NCBI RefSeq assembly: GCF_008831285.2
Contig: NC_045141.1
Location: forward strand, 24,227,315 to 24,291,314
DNA: 64,000 nt
Direction: 5' to 3'
Origin: Nymphaea colorata
Taxonomy: Eukaryota > Streptophyta > Magnoliopsida > Nymphaeales > Nymphaeaceae
The notes below the pieces were generated by a model that saw nothing but the letters and a program-made list of their open reading frames with translations, was not told the origin of the DNA and ran no database searches. The translations under genes were made by a program, and so were the position numbers. The first letter of the stretch is position 1. Each line of letters starts with the position of its first letter. Shown in pieces: positions 37,259 to 48,605 of this stretch.

Positions 37259-38546
37259 TGTAGTTTCAGACTGATCTGCCATACTAGCTTCAAGAACCGC
37301 TATGTTCAACCTAAATTAATACTCTCAATACCATCAAAATAGCATCTTCTATAATTGAATCGAGGATGAAGATCGAGTTGCATATACAAGGATGTGCGCA
37401 CGCAAATATACACCAAACGAAAGAAGAAGGGGAGTTGAGGTATTTTCAATTTTTTTTATAAAGAAATGTATATTTCAGACTTTTGACTCTTTCATAATCT
37501 CTTTCATTTAAAAAAAAAAGCTTATTTTTTTTTTTTACTTAAATGGGGCTACTTTGGTCATTACACATCATGTGCACAATTTTTGTGCGCGGGAGGTGTG
37601 CACATAGTCAGTTTCGATTGAGGATGTGGTGAACACATGCCGCACAGCTCCAGGGGTTGCACTACACAATATATATATATAGAGAGAGATTGAATCATAA
37701 AATGAAACATTAATAGAATTATGAAATGCTAATGTTGAGAACCAGTAAATGGACCAAGTAACACATTGAGGTAAACGGGAGGAGTATCCCACCGCCCTTG
37801 TTAAAGTCCAAGCTTAGGGGTGCAACAGGGAAAGGGTATAACATCATCCTTGCCTTTTCCTATGTCAAAGGCATCTTGACTGCAGAAGTACAACACTGGT
37901 AATTCTTCAATGGCATTTCACCATAGTCAGTAACCAATTAGGGCTTGTCTAATGGCCGCCTAATAGGGATACAACATGGTCTTTGGCTTACTTTTGGAAG
38001 TACTCGCACAGGAGCCTGTGCATAACGTATTTGTTGACAGGCTTGCATATATAGCCAAGTTCTTTGCGTCTGCACATATGTCAGAAATACCGTTTCTGCA
38101 TTTGGAATCTGGGAAAAATATTTTGGTGCTTAATTCATATACCATAGCTATGCGGTACGTTTAAGAACTTTAAGCCTTAAGCCAACCAAATCGTAAGATC
38201 TCAGTTCAATAGGTGGGGTGCCTCTCCCTTTGCGTAAACTGTCGACACTGCTAGATCTAGCACTCTATACCACGTTACCGATCCCACTATAGACCTTGTG
38301 ACTTCTCACAGACCCTGTAATATCCTGCAACTATGGGTTAAGTCTATGATCGAGTCAAAAACTCAGCAAGGGAGCAGAACCATGTTGAGTCGGTCACAAG
38401 TGAGCGTGTTATCTTTACTTTAGGAACGGAAATTGCACTACAAGAAGCCAGTCTGAACGGCTGGTTGATCGTCGGTTTGGAAAGAGAGAGAGAGAGAGAG
38501 AGGAAAATAGCATTAACATAAGTCCAACAAAAAATTGAACCTGGAA

Positions 38547-38754
38547 AACTGTAAAATGAAAGAGAAAAGGAAATTGTGGTCATAGGCCACTGATCAGATC
38601 ACCGCAACTCCATACCAATTTCTACTTTCTTGTTTGTTCGAGCAGAAGACAGAACTGTAAAATGAAAGAGAAAAGGAAATTGTGGTCACAGGCCACTGAT
38701 CAGATCATCATGAACTCTATACCAATTTCTACTTTCTTGTTTGTTCGAGCAGAA
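38547..38754. repeat. Two-copy tandem repeat, period 106 bp, upstream of copy 2
   Basis: Units start at 38547 and 38653 with AACTGTAAAATGAAAGAG. They also share GGAAATTGTGGTCA(T/C)AGG, CCACTGATCAGATCA and CTTGTTTGTTCGAGCAGAA. The copies are nearly identical, so the duplication is recent. They end about 340 bp before the ATG of copy 2. Confidence 0.92.
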
Positions 38755-38907
38755 TGAGCCCGCTGGTCCTCAAGTTTCTTGACATGGCGGCGAGAAAGGT
38801 CATACTGGTCCGAGAAGTAAGCTTTACTCTGCTCTACGTTGGCAAGGCATTGAACTTCTCCGGTGATTTGTTGACGATTACTAATTACGACTTCACTTTC
38901 ATATTTT

Positions 38908-38915
38908 TATAAATA
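38908..38915 (+). promoter_or_regulatory. TATA-like box of second fucosyltransferase gene
   Basis: TATAAATA about 180 bp upstream of the ATG at 39094, at a plausible distance for a plant TATA box. Not otherwise supported. Confidence 0.4.
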
Positions 38916-39093
38916 TGAATGTCAATGCGTTTTTCCCGTCTCCGCCACCTTCTTCCTGCTGTCAAAACCGCCCTCTACGTTTCTGAACGTAGACTTCTAC
39001 CTGATCTCGCTCTTCCTGGCTCCTTCTAAAATTGCCAATGATCTCCTTCCCATCCATGCCATCATCCATCAATCTTGACGTTTCAGTGACAAG

Positions 39094-40680
39094 ATGGTTC
39101 CCTTCACCATCTTGGTGCTATTAACTGTATATTCTCTCACACTGCCCACAGGCCATGGCGGTGTCAATGACAGTCGACCTCCGACAGAGTACAGGTACAC
39201 GCTCTCCAGCTTTTCTCAGGAGAAGATCCTCCACTGCTCAACTCTGCCTCCAAGTGAACGGCTTATCTGTGAGCTGGAGGGTGCCATTGATGCTCAAGGC
39301 CTCGCTTCTAATGGCAAGGACGCAAAGACTCCTGGGCCACCGCCTGCTAACAGGTCATGTAAGTTCAGGGAAGATAACCTCTACAGCCTTTATCCTCACT
39401 CCATGCCTCCATCCCCTGTGTTGAACAGAGTGCTGGAGAAGTATGTAGCCATGCACAGACGCTGCAGGGACAAAGATTTTGCAAGCCTTGATGATGTCTA
39501 CACTTCTTCCAGGAGACCCACCTGCCAGTACTTGATATACAAGCCGGCCATCTGCGGATTCGGCAACAGGATGCTGGCCCTGCTGTCTTCTTTCCTCTAT
39601 GCAATCATGTCTGCAAGAGTGTTACTGATCGACTACCCAGAATGGGATGATCTCTTCTGTGAGCCATTCTTGGGCTCTAGCATCCAACTCCCTGCTCAAA
39701 CCAAGCTCAACCAGGAGCTGGGTCCATGGTACTTGCAATTTCGCGACGCTCGGTGCGGGGCCGCTCCTAATTCTAACAAAATCTGCAACACCACTGTGGT
39801 GAATCTGCGCTTGGATCACACAAGTCGTTTACGCGAGTATGAGTCAGTTGCCTGCCCAATGGGCTATGCAAGACTCAGAAACATAGAATTTGTGACAATG
39901 AGGTTGTGCAACCAATACTTTGTGCCTGGGTTTTACGTCAATCCTGTGCTCTCCCCTCTGCTTGAAGTCTTGTTTCCTCAAAGGAACCCATTCCATTTGC
40001 TATCAAGGTTTCTTCTGGTACCGAGTGACCAAAGGTGGGCTTCTATTAGCTCCTACTTGGACATTCGTGCTAGCAGAAGAGTTGGAATCCAAGTGAGGGA
40101 ATTTGGTGGGAGCTATACAAAAGCTTATGATAAAAATGTGATTGAGTGCGTCAAGAAGAAGGGAGGTTTCCTGCCTAAGAGGTTCCGGAAGCGAGTTCAC
40201 AGCGGCGAGTACTGCAGCATCTATATGGCTACATTGTTGAGCCGCCATTTGGAGGCGGTGAACTCTTCCTTGCAGGTGTTGGTAGAGGAGACTGGGAAGG
40301 AGTTCAGGTTCAATCACCAAAAGTTGGATGGGAGGGAGTTACATGACAAAGAGCACCAAGCAGAGGCATTGGTTGATATGTGGGTGTTGAGCATGAGCAA
40401 TGTCTTGGTGACCAGTCAGGACTCCACCTTTGGTTACATGGCAACTGGGTTGGGTGGGGTTGTTCCAAATTTCCTTGATAAGGAGGAAGGGAAAGGCTGC
40501 TTTATGGGACTGGGTGTGGAGCCTTGTTTTCATGCTGCACCAAGGAGTCTCCTGTGTGTCCAAGAGGAGCCTGTGGCTCTCAGCCTGCATAATCTGGTTG
40601 AGAAATCTTCTAAAGTGAATGCTTGCAATGACAGGCCTGTGGGTTGGACAGTGTTGCCACCAAATGTATCCTACATCTAA
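39094..40680 (+). CDS. GT37 fucosyltransferase-like protein, copy 2
   Basis: A single exon of 528 aa, starting at an ATG in the same sequence setting as copies 1 and 3. Very close to copy 1 throughout: CKFREDN, LNRVLEKYVAMHRRCRD, FGNRMLALLSSFLYAIM, EWDDLFCEPFLGSS, GIQVREF, LVTSQDSTFGYMATGLGG and GVEPCFHAAP are all kept. The N-terminal hydrophobic segment MVPFTILVLLTVYSLTLP again lacks a cytosolic basic tail. Expected role as for GT37: transfer of fucose from GDP-fucose in the Golgi lumen to a cell-wall or glycoprotein glycan; acceptor unknown. The copy 1-copy 2 similarity extends into upstream DNA, pointing to tandem duplication of a whole unit. Confidence 0.9.
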   Translation: MVPFTILVLLTVYSLTLPTGHGGVNDSRPPTEYRYTLSSFSQEKILHCSTLPPSERLICELEGAIDAQGLASNGKDAKTPGPPPANRSCKFREDNLYSLYPHSMPPSPVLNRVLEKYVAMHRRCRDKDFASLDDVYTSSRRPTCQYLIYKPAICGFGNRMLALLSSFLYAIMSARVLLIDYPEWDDLFCEPFLGSSIQLPAQTKLNQELGPWYLQFRDARCGAAPNSNKICNTTVVNLRLDHTSRLREYESVACPMGYARLRNIEFVTMRLCNQYFVPGFYVNPVLSPLLEVLFPQRNPFHLLSRFLLVPSDQRWASISSYLDIRASRRVGIQVREFGGSYTKAYDKNVIECVKKKGGFLPKRFRKRVHSGEYCSIYMATLLSRHLEAVNSSLQVLVEETGKEFRFNHQKLDGRELHDKEHQAEALVDMWVLSMSNVLVTSQDSTFGYMATGLGGVVPNFLDKEEGKGCFMGLGVEPCFHAAPRSLLCVQEEPVALSLHNLVEKSSKVNACNDRPVGWTVLPPNVSYI

Positions 40681-41147
40681 GAGACCTCAGCCAAGGACAT
40701 ATAAAAATGTGGTTTGGATCAGAGATTGCTGCCTTGGAGATCCTGTACAACAGATAATGACAGCCTTCATACCACACCTGACCCCGCTTGCAGCTTCATG
40801 CAAAATTATAGGGAAACTGATTGTTTTTATTCTTTCCTTGATGTGATTGTAATGATTGTGGTTGAGGGTTGTTAAAAATATGCGATTGTTATTTTATTTT
40901 ATTTTATTTTATTTTGAGTCGGAAGGAAGTGTTTTCATCAATTCGTCTGACTGTAGATCAATCTTGATATAAAATTTTTAAAACTTGAGTAATGAAAATA
41001 AATTGCACTTTCTGAGAATTCAGACTCTTTCTCCTTGTAACTTCTGAATGTCCTGCACTTCTACCTGCTGCAAGCTTTCCCCATTCATTCTCATACGCTC
41101 TCTTGTCCTAATCTTATCTGTTACGTGGTTGGTAGCTCTGTTCTTCC
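40681..41147. other. Spacer after copy 2
   Basis: Probable 3' UTR of copy 2, a short (ATTTT)n run at about 40891-40916, then DNA leading into the pseudogene fragment. Nothing else recognised. Confidence 0.5.
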
Positions 41148-41580
41148 AACATAGTACAGGTATCCTCTCCTACTCCTATCGAGAAGAAGACCCCTCAGTT
41201 CTGCTACCTCCTGCCAAGCAGAGGATTTCAGCTTGGGATTGGACGTGGTCGTTGATGCCTATGGCCATGCCAAGAAGGAACACCGAACCTCCTGGGCCAC
41301 TGCCCATCAACAGCTCATGTAAGTGTAGTCGGCAGGACAAAATCTAGGGTCTCTACCCCTAGTCCACGCCTCCATCCCCCGTTCTGAACAGACTGCTGAA
41401 GAAGTCCGCCGCCAGAAAAGATACTTCAGTTACCTAAGATCTGCAAGTCTCAGTATTTTCTATAGTTTTTGTAGGAGACCTGATTGCCAGTACTTGACCT
41501 GTTGGCCGAGCTGGTACCAGTTCTGCAATTGACTTCCGACGTTGATCTCCTCCTTACTGAACACAATCATGCAGAATGAA
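41148..41580 (+). pseudogene. Degraded GT37 fucosyltransferase fragment
   Basis: DNA here aligns by eye with the first third of copy 2: the ACAGAGTACAGGTACACGCT region, the CCTGGGCCACCGCC...TCATGTAAGT region, CATGCCTCCATCCCC...TGAACAG, and AGGAGACC...TGCCAGTACTTGA. It has many indels and stops, including a TAG at 41345 just after the Ser-Cys-Lys-Cys segment and a TGA near 41531. Similarity stops at about 41580, near where copy 2 encodes FLYAIMSA. It appears to be a 5'-partial copy left from an older duplication. The 99-aa frame across it is not a real gene. Confidence 0.75.
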
Positions 41581-44500
41581 AATATGGCGAGGAATAACAG
41601 CAGAAATCAGCATTTGATTCTGATTCTGGTCATTCTGAAAGGGCAATCGTCGGAAAAGCGTATGCCAACGGTTACTGTTGTACATGCCAATATTACGGGC
41701 AAAGATAAAGCAGATTAGATGTGTGCCAGGGATGAAGATAAGCATTCCATAAATCGAAGTTGCCACACATGGGGTTAGCAAAAATCAAAAGAAAATCTTT
41801 AAAATTAATCCTACTTCTGTAAACCCCCTTGATTTTGGTGCATGACTTTAGGCTGAGGTAGATGTAAAAATTCTATGAGTAAAGGACTTGGAACATCATT
41901 GATTCTAAGGTAGATGGTGGCTTTTAATGGGTAGCAGACCAGGTTAATCATTTTTGTTTTGCTTATTTCTCATTTTCCAGCACTTTCTGGAACAAGGGAA
42001 AAGCCACTAGTCTTTGTCAAATATGGTTAAAGAAATTTATAACATGGGATTAAGAAAAGGTAGGCAAAAAAAAGAAAAAAGAAAAAGAAAACTGATTATT
42101 TAATACATCTTTGAAGAAGAGAGGTTTTCTTCACAAAAAGAATTTTAAACTTATTTCCTTCCATACTTATTTTTAACTTCAAAAATGGATGAAGAAGTCA
42201 GAGGGAGAAACGTCTCCACCTTTTTAATATACAAAGCGAATGTTTTCTCTAAGTAAACGTTCACTTGGTTTTATTGCTTTTTAAAATTAACTATAGATCT
42301 GTACAATTCAACACTGCTTAAAAACATCTAATTTAATGATTTTTTTTTTGTTACGCAAAATAAAAAGAACAAAAAGAAGGGGCTTAAAAATAAAACTGGT
42401 TAACCATCGATTCGGACCAGTTAGCTTACGTCGTAAAAAGAAAAAAAACAGGAACTTCAAACTTGTTTTTTTTTTTCTTTCTCTTTTTAGAAGAGAAACT
42501 GGCCGATAAAGCTTACATTGTAGAAGTTAAAAGAGAGTAAGACAAGACCCTATCTTGTACCAAATCTCATGCACCAACAGGAGCTTTACACTTACCATCA
42601 AGAAATATAGTCCAGATCTGGATCTTCATTTATCATTGTCAGGCTGGTTGGACGTCCAACTCGTGGCCGACTGGTTTTGTCTCTTGTACGTGTTTTTTCT
42701 TTGTTTTCGTGCACCTCTCTCTTTGTGAGAGGTTTAAATCATACTCTTTTGACAAATAATCAAACAAAAAACTTTCTCGGGCTCCTTTTCGTCGTCAACT
42801 ACGCTTTGGAAAGGCGCCTACTAATACGTGTATGAGACATCCAAATCAATACCTGTGCATTAGTATTTCAGTTCAGTTCAAATCCAATGAATGCATCATC
42901 ACCGTCCATTTGTCTAAGTGCTTAAGTTGGAATGATTGTGATTGTGGGGTTGGAGATTTTTTTTTTTTTCTTATTTGACTAATTCCAAACACTGATGGAG
43001 TTTCAGAAGGCTGGTTGAGCGTGTAGACATATAAAAACAGCCTATTGAATTCATGTCAGTGCTACTTTTCTCATCATAAAAATGAGATTGTATTCAAGTT
43101 TAATGGTGCATCACACCTCACCCATAACTTTTGAAGTAATGGGAATGTAAAGACCTTAGAGTCTTTTTTTAAAGCATTAATTTGTTAGCCTCTCGCTCAC
43201 TCAAAGGAACTAATTATGGAGAGGGCTCAACTTTTTTTTTGGTCAAATTAAAATTTTTAAAAGTACTCAATTGTATAGCATTTTATTTTGCAAAATTTGG
43301 GGACGTGATTTTCGTACATGAGAGAAATGGTTCTACGACATTCGTGCACCCAAGCGGCAGCCCGATAATATATCATACTATATTTACTGCCGTTAAAACT
43401 AACCTTAAAACAATATTTCTTGAAAGTAGCGGGTATACCTATCATAAAATTATAAAATTATGCTTGGAAAAATTCGGTTCCATCGATAGTTTGAGCATAT
43501 ATATATATATAATTTTTAAAAACAAAAAGACTTTTTTTCTGGTGTGAGAATAACAGAAGATTATGAGTTTGACTTTTCTTCCTATAAGAGTGTAAGACTA
43601 TTAGATCTGCTGCTCGTGTCCACCAACACACTTAGTGGAATCTTTCTTTCATGTACTTTTTCTTAAAAAGTTTCATTAAGAGCTCATATTTTGGATATAT
43701 ACCTGAAATGAGCTTCACATTTCAGATTTTTCTAATAACGGCTTAGTTTTTGCCGACAAATACCAAACACGTGCTGCATCGGGGTAAACAATATTGTTTG
43801 AAAAACTGACCTTCCAACATTTGTTCTTTAAAGAAAAGGATAAAAGAACGTTGAAGAAAAGGTGTCATTGTTATTCCCACGCTGGCAATTTAGCTTAAAT
43901 TACAAGACAACGGTAACAGTAAGTTCTTAATTAAGTGGAGCATTACAACTGAGACTTAGTTTACAAAAATAAAAATAGAAGGTCCATCTTGAGAATATGG
44001 CAATCTAAGTAATCCCGTATATGAAAACTTGCCCTCTATGTGTATCTATATAATTGAGCTCAATTTATAAGTAAATGTTTATTCACTTTTCCAAGCAATT
44101 TGAATATTAATAGTTTACTGTAAGGTGACCAGTCATTGTTGTTTATTAGCAGACAATGTCCCGTTTCTGCCAACTGTCCTCTATTAAACTTGATGAAATC
44201 AACCCACCAGCCGTAATCAATGTTCATCATTATTGAAATGGATAGTTGGATACCAGAGATGTAACAACCTTGTAATAACAAGGTTCAATGAACAACGAGC
44301 GAGTTCAAGCCCAGTCATTTGGTTAATGAGCTGAGCATGAGTTTATGAGTCGACTTGTTTAAATAATTAAATAGAGGTCGAGTTTATTGAACTCGAACTG
44401 TTAAAGCTCGACTTGACTCGAAAATGATGTATAACGATTTTTTAAACATTCAACTTGTTTTTTTAAATAAAAAACCTGCATATTGACGTTAATTAATTAT

Positions 44501-44792
44501 GTGAGTTTTTACAAAATCTCCTTCAAGTTTGTCTAGCCTTAATCGAGTTGAGCTCGATTTATGACAAAGTAATAGTTCATATATTCAAACGAGTTTGATC
44601 ATCTATCGGAAAGCTTGAGCTGCTTCTGTCGAGCTAATCTTGAGCTTGAGCCGAGCTCAAGCTAATGGTTTCATTAGTCAAGCCAAGCTTGAGCTGACTG
44701 AACTTGGACTCGACTCGGCTCATATTCATCGCTATTCTTCATCTTTTTTAAGCTCATTCTTTTTTAAGGAGGACCCAAAGAATTCAGTTTCT

Positions 44793-44850
<58 letters not shown>

Positions 44851-46143
44851 GAATGTATTCTGGCCGTCGTATCAAACAACCAGAAAAGTTGACTTGGTAA
44901 GTTCTAAAACGTGTCTGCCATGAATAAGTCGAACGTGGCGCCAATCTATCAAGCAGACGGGAACGCAGGAGCTGGTGCAGCAGAGCTCATTAGTTGATGT
45001 TCTTTAAGAAATTTTTAAGGGCGGTGAGGTAGTTTATAGTATATACTCTTCAGAATGGGGCTAATCTAAGCGTCATATATATATTCACTTCATAATGAAT
45101 CTTATACATGTCGCTAACATCGAGATAATGGTCGACGGCTGAACGAACTTCAAACCTTTTTTTTCTTATGAGTTCACATTGGGCTTGCATGGTTGTTTCA
45201 CTTTTACTTTCTGTAAATGTCTTTGGGTTAGAGAATTAAGCCTTATACTTTTGAATTTCTTGATGGTGTCAATAAACGGCTGCTGGAAGGTACGCTCCCA
45301 ACCTTTTATTATAAAAAAATTAAAATATGTACAAAACGAAAGAAAAATTTACACAAAGCCAGCCACATCAAAAGAAATGACCAAAAACCCAGGCAAACAT
45401 AACCCAATTGCCCCAAAAACTGCCACCAGATGGCAAAAAAAATCCCACCAGTGTTTCATTTCTTGAAAAAAGGCAAAACACTAAAACAAAAACAATATTA
45501 AAAAAACTTATAAAGACATTAACCACCATCATCCCTCCCATCTCTTTTCCCATACTATGGTCTCTAGCCTCTAAAGTAGTCAATTGACTAAGAACCCTTA
45601 AACGATAGCTGGCTGGCCGCCTTCATTCTGAATTTTTGGATGGGGACCATATATTAATTTTACTGATAATTGTCAATTCTAATTGGGTCATTGATTCATG
45701 TTTGTTCTACGTGTAGATGTTTTAAGTATAAAACTAATAAGATCGAGCAGGAATCGTGAGACCTAGTAAGAAATTTTCAGCTTAAAAAAGACAATAAAAA
45801 ACTATAGACTCTGTCATGGCCAAACTCCCCTTAGGAATATACAATGCCGATCTTTCGTTATATAATTGTTTTTTTTTTTCCAAGCACCATGAATCTGTCG
45901 CCCCTCTCCCTCCCTTTCTCTGTTCTTTCTCCATGATCATATCATTTGCTATAAACTTAAGAAGATGTCTCATTCTCATGATCTGTCTTCTTGCGAGCTT
46001 ACCCAACCCCGCACGCCATTCTTTCCTTAATTTTTCAACTATTTTCTATGCGAATACGACCTCTCTTTCTCCCTCAACCACTTACGTGATGGAATCCCAT
46101 TATATGGCCTCATTCATTCTGCTCTCAGTGTTTCATGCCGAAG
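41581..46143. other. Spacer with dispersed repeats
   Basis: AT-rich DNA. The stretch 44280-44730 is dense in GAGCTCGA/CTTGAGCT/ACTCGAC words, a pattern common in decayed plant transposons, and is followed by the (TA)n run at 44796-44844. From 45300 to 45580 the plus strand is strikingly poor in G. No gene supported. Confidence 0.5.
44796..44844. repeat. (TA)n microsatellite
   Basis: An uninterrupted TA run of about 48 bp at the right end of the GAGCTCGA-rich segment. Confidence 0.95.
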
Positions 46144-47721
46144 ATGGATTTCTTCATTCCGATTCTTCTGTTTTCTCTTCTTCTGCCCATAGGCCATGGC
46201 GGCCACGGCTCGCCTCCAACAGAGTACAGACACACCCTGTCCGAGCTTTCACAGGAGAAAACCCTCCACTGCACTTCTCTCCCTCCAACAGAACGTCTTC
46301 TGTGTGAGCTAGAAGGCGCCCTCGACGCCCAAGGCCGCCCTGCAACTGCCAATAAACTCAACCCTCTTCTTCCGCCATTTCCCTCCAACAAGAAGTCATG
46401 TAAGTTCAGACGCCACAACGTCTATGCCCTCTACCCTTACTCCATGCCTCCATCTCCTGCTCTCAACAGGGTGCTGGAGAAGTATGACGACATGCACAGG
46501 CGTTGCAGGGAAGTCGACTCCGATGCAAGCCTCAATCGCGTCTACCCTTCTTCCAGGAGACCCACCTGCCAGTACTTGATCTGGAGACAGAGCCGCTACG
46601 GGTTCGGCAACCGCCTCCTCTCCCTGATCTCCTCCTTCCTCTATGCGATCATGTCTGCAAGAGTGCTGCTGATCGAGTACCCAAACTGGGACGACCTCTT
46701 CTGCGAGCCGTTCTCAGGCTCCTCCATCCAGCTCCAGGCGGCAACGAGGCTCAACCAGCTCCTCGGCGAGTCGTACGTCCGGTTTCGGGACGCCGGATGC
46801 GGGCCGGGGGGGAAGTCCCAGAACAGCCCCTGCAACACGACTGTGGTGAACTTCATGCTGGATCACACCACCCCGGAACGCGATTACGAGGCAATTACGT
46901 GCCCAATGGGCTTCGCAAGGCTCAGGGAGACGCCATTTATAACTATAAGGAGGAGCAACCAGTACTTCGTTCCCGGCTTCTATCTCAACCCAGTGCTTTC
47001 CCCTCTGCTCGATGTGTTGTTCCCTCAGAGGAACGCGTTTCACTTGCTGTCCAGATTTCTGCTAACACCGAGCGATGGCATGTGGAGTTCGATCAGCTCT
47101 CAGTTGGACGTCCATGCCAGCCGGAGAATCGGAGTCCAAGTTAGAGAATTCAGGACGAGGAGGTACTTGTCCGAGTATGACGGGAACGTGATTCAGTGCA
47201 TCAAGAAGAAGGGGGGTTTCCTGCCGAAGCAGTTCCGAAAGCACGGGGACCGCGGCGGCGAGTACGTCGGCGTCTACATGGCGACGTTGATAAGGCGCCA
47301 TCTGAAGGAGGTGAATTCGTCGATGAGGGTGCTGGAGAAGGAGGCCGGGAGGAAGTTCAGGCTGAAGTTTCAGAGGTTGGATGGAAGGGAAGAGCATGAC
47401 TTCAGGCATCAGGCAGAGGCGATGGTTGATATGTGGGTGTTGAGCATGAGCCACGTGCTGGTAACCAGCCAGGAGTCCACCTTCGGCTACATCGCTGCCG
47501 GGCTGAGCGGTGGCTTTCCGTATTTCATAGACAAGGAGGCGGGCAAGGGCTGCTTCATGGGGCTCGGGGTGGAGCCTTGCTTCCACGCAGCGCCGAAGAA
47601 CCTTTCTTGTGTCCGAGAGGAGGCCGCGGCCTTTACCCTCCAAGATTTGGTCAAGACAACCTCCAAGGTGAAGGTCTGCAGCGATCGGCAGTCTGGCTGG
47701 ACTGTGTTGCCTGCCCATTAA
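46144..47721 (+). CDS. GT37 fucosyltransferase-like protein, copy 3 (GC-rich)
   Basis: A single exon of 525 aa from the ATG at 46144, chosen because it sits in the AAG-ATG setting of copies 1 and 2; an in-frame ATG at 46135 would add three residues. GT37 motifs: YGFGNRLLSLISSFLYAIMS, NWDDLFCEPFSGSS, GVQVREF, LVTSQESTFGYIAAGLSGG, GVEPCFHAAP. The hydrophobic N-terminus is MDFFIPILLFSLLLPIGHGG. Its codon third positions are far richer in G and C than those of copies 1 and 2, and long antisense frames on the opposite strand are a by-product. It differs more in protein sequence than copies 1 and 2 do from each other, so it is probably an older branch. Donor GDP-fucose and Golgi location are family knowledge; the acceptor is unknown. 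Confidence 0.9.
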   Translation: MDFFIPILLFSLLLPIGHGGHGSPPTEYRHTLSELSQEKTLHCTSLPPTERLLCELEGALDAQGRPATANKLNPLLPPFPSNKKSCKFRRHNVYALYPYSMPPSPALNRVLEKYDDMHRRCREVDSDASLNRVYPSSRRPTCQYLIWRQSRYGFGNRLLSLISSFLYAIMSARVLLIEYPNWDDLFCEPFSGSSIQLQAATRLNQLLGESYVRFRDAGCGPGGKSQNSPCNTTVVNFMLDHTTPERDYEAITCPMGFARLRETPFITIRRSNQYFVPGFYLNPVLSPLLDVLFPQRNAFHLLSRFLLTPSDGMWSSISSQLDVHASRRIGVQVREFRTRRYLSEYDGNVIQCIKKKGGFLPKQFRKHGDRGGEYVGVYMATLIRRHLKEVNSSMRVLEKEAGRKFRLKFQRLDGREEHDFRHQAEAMVDMWVLSMSHVLVTSQESTFGYIAAGLSGGFPYFIDKEAGKGCFMGLGVEPCFHAAPKNLSCVREEAAAFTLQDLVKTTSKVKVCSDRQSGWTVLPAH

Positions 47722-48553
47722 TGGCGGGGAGACGGCCGTTTCTCAGCTAGCAGCAGAGAAACGCCGCCAGGTTTTTTATTAAGTGCCACAATTAGGCCTG
47801 ACGATGCATGGATTAGTGTTCTCAACATCTGTTTTGTTTTTTTTGCCTCCTTTATATTCTCTTATTCTTTTTCTTTCTGTTAGCCATGTGGAGGTATTTG
47901 AGCATGTACTCTTATATATATATATATAACATTGATTCAAAAGAAATCGGGATTACAGAGCTAAATTGCAAGTCAAATTGTTTTTACAAAAAAATCCAAA
48001 AAACTTTAAAAGGAGGATTGACAAAAAAACAGAAATAAATGAATTTACTATATTTATATATTTGCAACTTAATGTCAATGATCTTTTTTGAATTGATGAT
48101 GACTTAGATGGTTTGATGTATAAAGGTTTGGAAGCTACTTGTTTTTTTACATAAATACGTAAATACATAAATAAATATATTCTAGAGATCCATTATATAT
48201 AAATAAATAAATATATATTAAAGCACTATCATATATTATTTTATTTACATTACAACACAACATCATAAAGTAACAACATATGTCGAGCCAGCAAGAGCAT
48301 CCTCGTTAAAGACGATGAATGTCAAATTCCACAGCCGATCATGTCATTCAAGTCACGTTACCTTCTATCACATCGTTTCAAACAAAATTTTATCACAAAA
48401 TCATTCATGTAATTTAGAATCAGACTAATTTAATATGAACTTAAATAATGAATAGTCAGTGAAAGGGAGAGAGGCTGAATGGTGATTCTATATTGAGTCG
48501 CCATCCACACTCCTCCCAACCTACCCAACCCCCAGATTGCGAGGGAGGTGCTT

Positions 48554-48605
<52 letters not shown>

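Larger units (their letters stand above)
36910..39093. other. Spacer between fucosyltransferase copies 1 and 2
   Basis: Contains the copy 1 3' UTR, a (GA)n run at 37205-37253, a TATA/GA microsatellite near 37670, the segment 37870-38470 that resembles DNA upstream of copy 1, the 106-bp tandem repeat, and the copy 2 promoter. No other gene seen. Confidence 0.6.

Noticed and set aside
41048..41347. A 99-aa frame as a separate small gene
   Set aside because: Its second half aligns as DNA with the start of copy 2 in shifting frames, so it is a pseudogene fragment.
46503..47144. A 213-codon second frame on the plus strand inside copy 3
   Set aside because: It overlaps the clear GT37 frame; high GC at third positions removes stops in other frames.
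47062..47718. A 218-codon antisense frame opposite copy 3
   Set aside because: Shadow of the GC-rich fucosyltransferase gene; no domain recognised.
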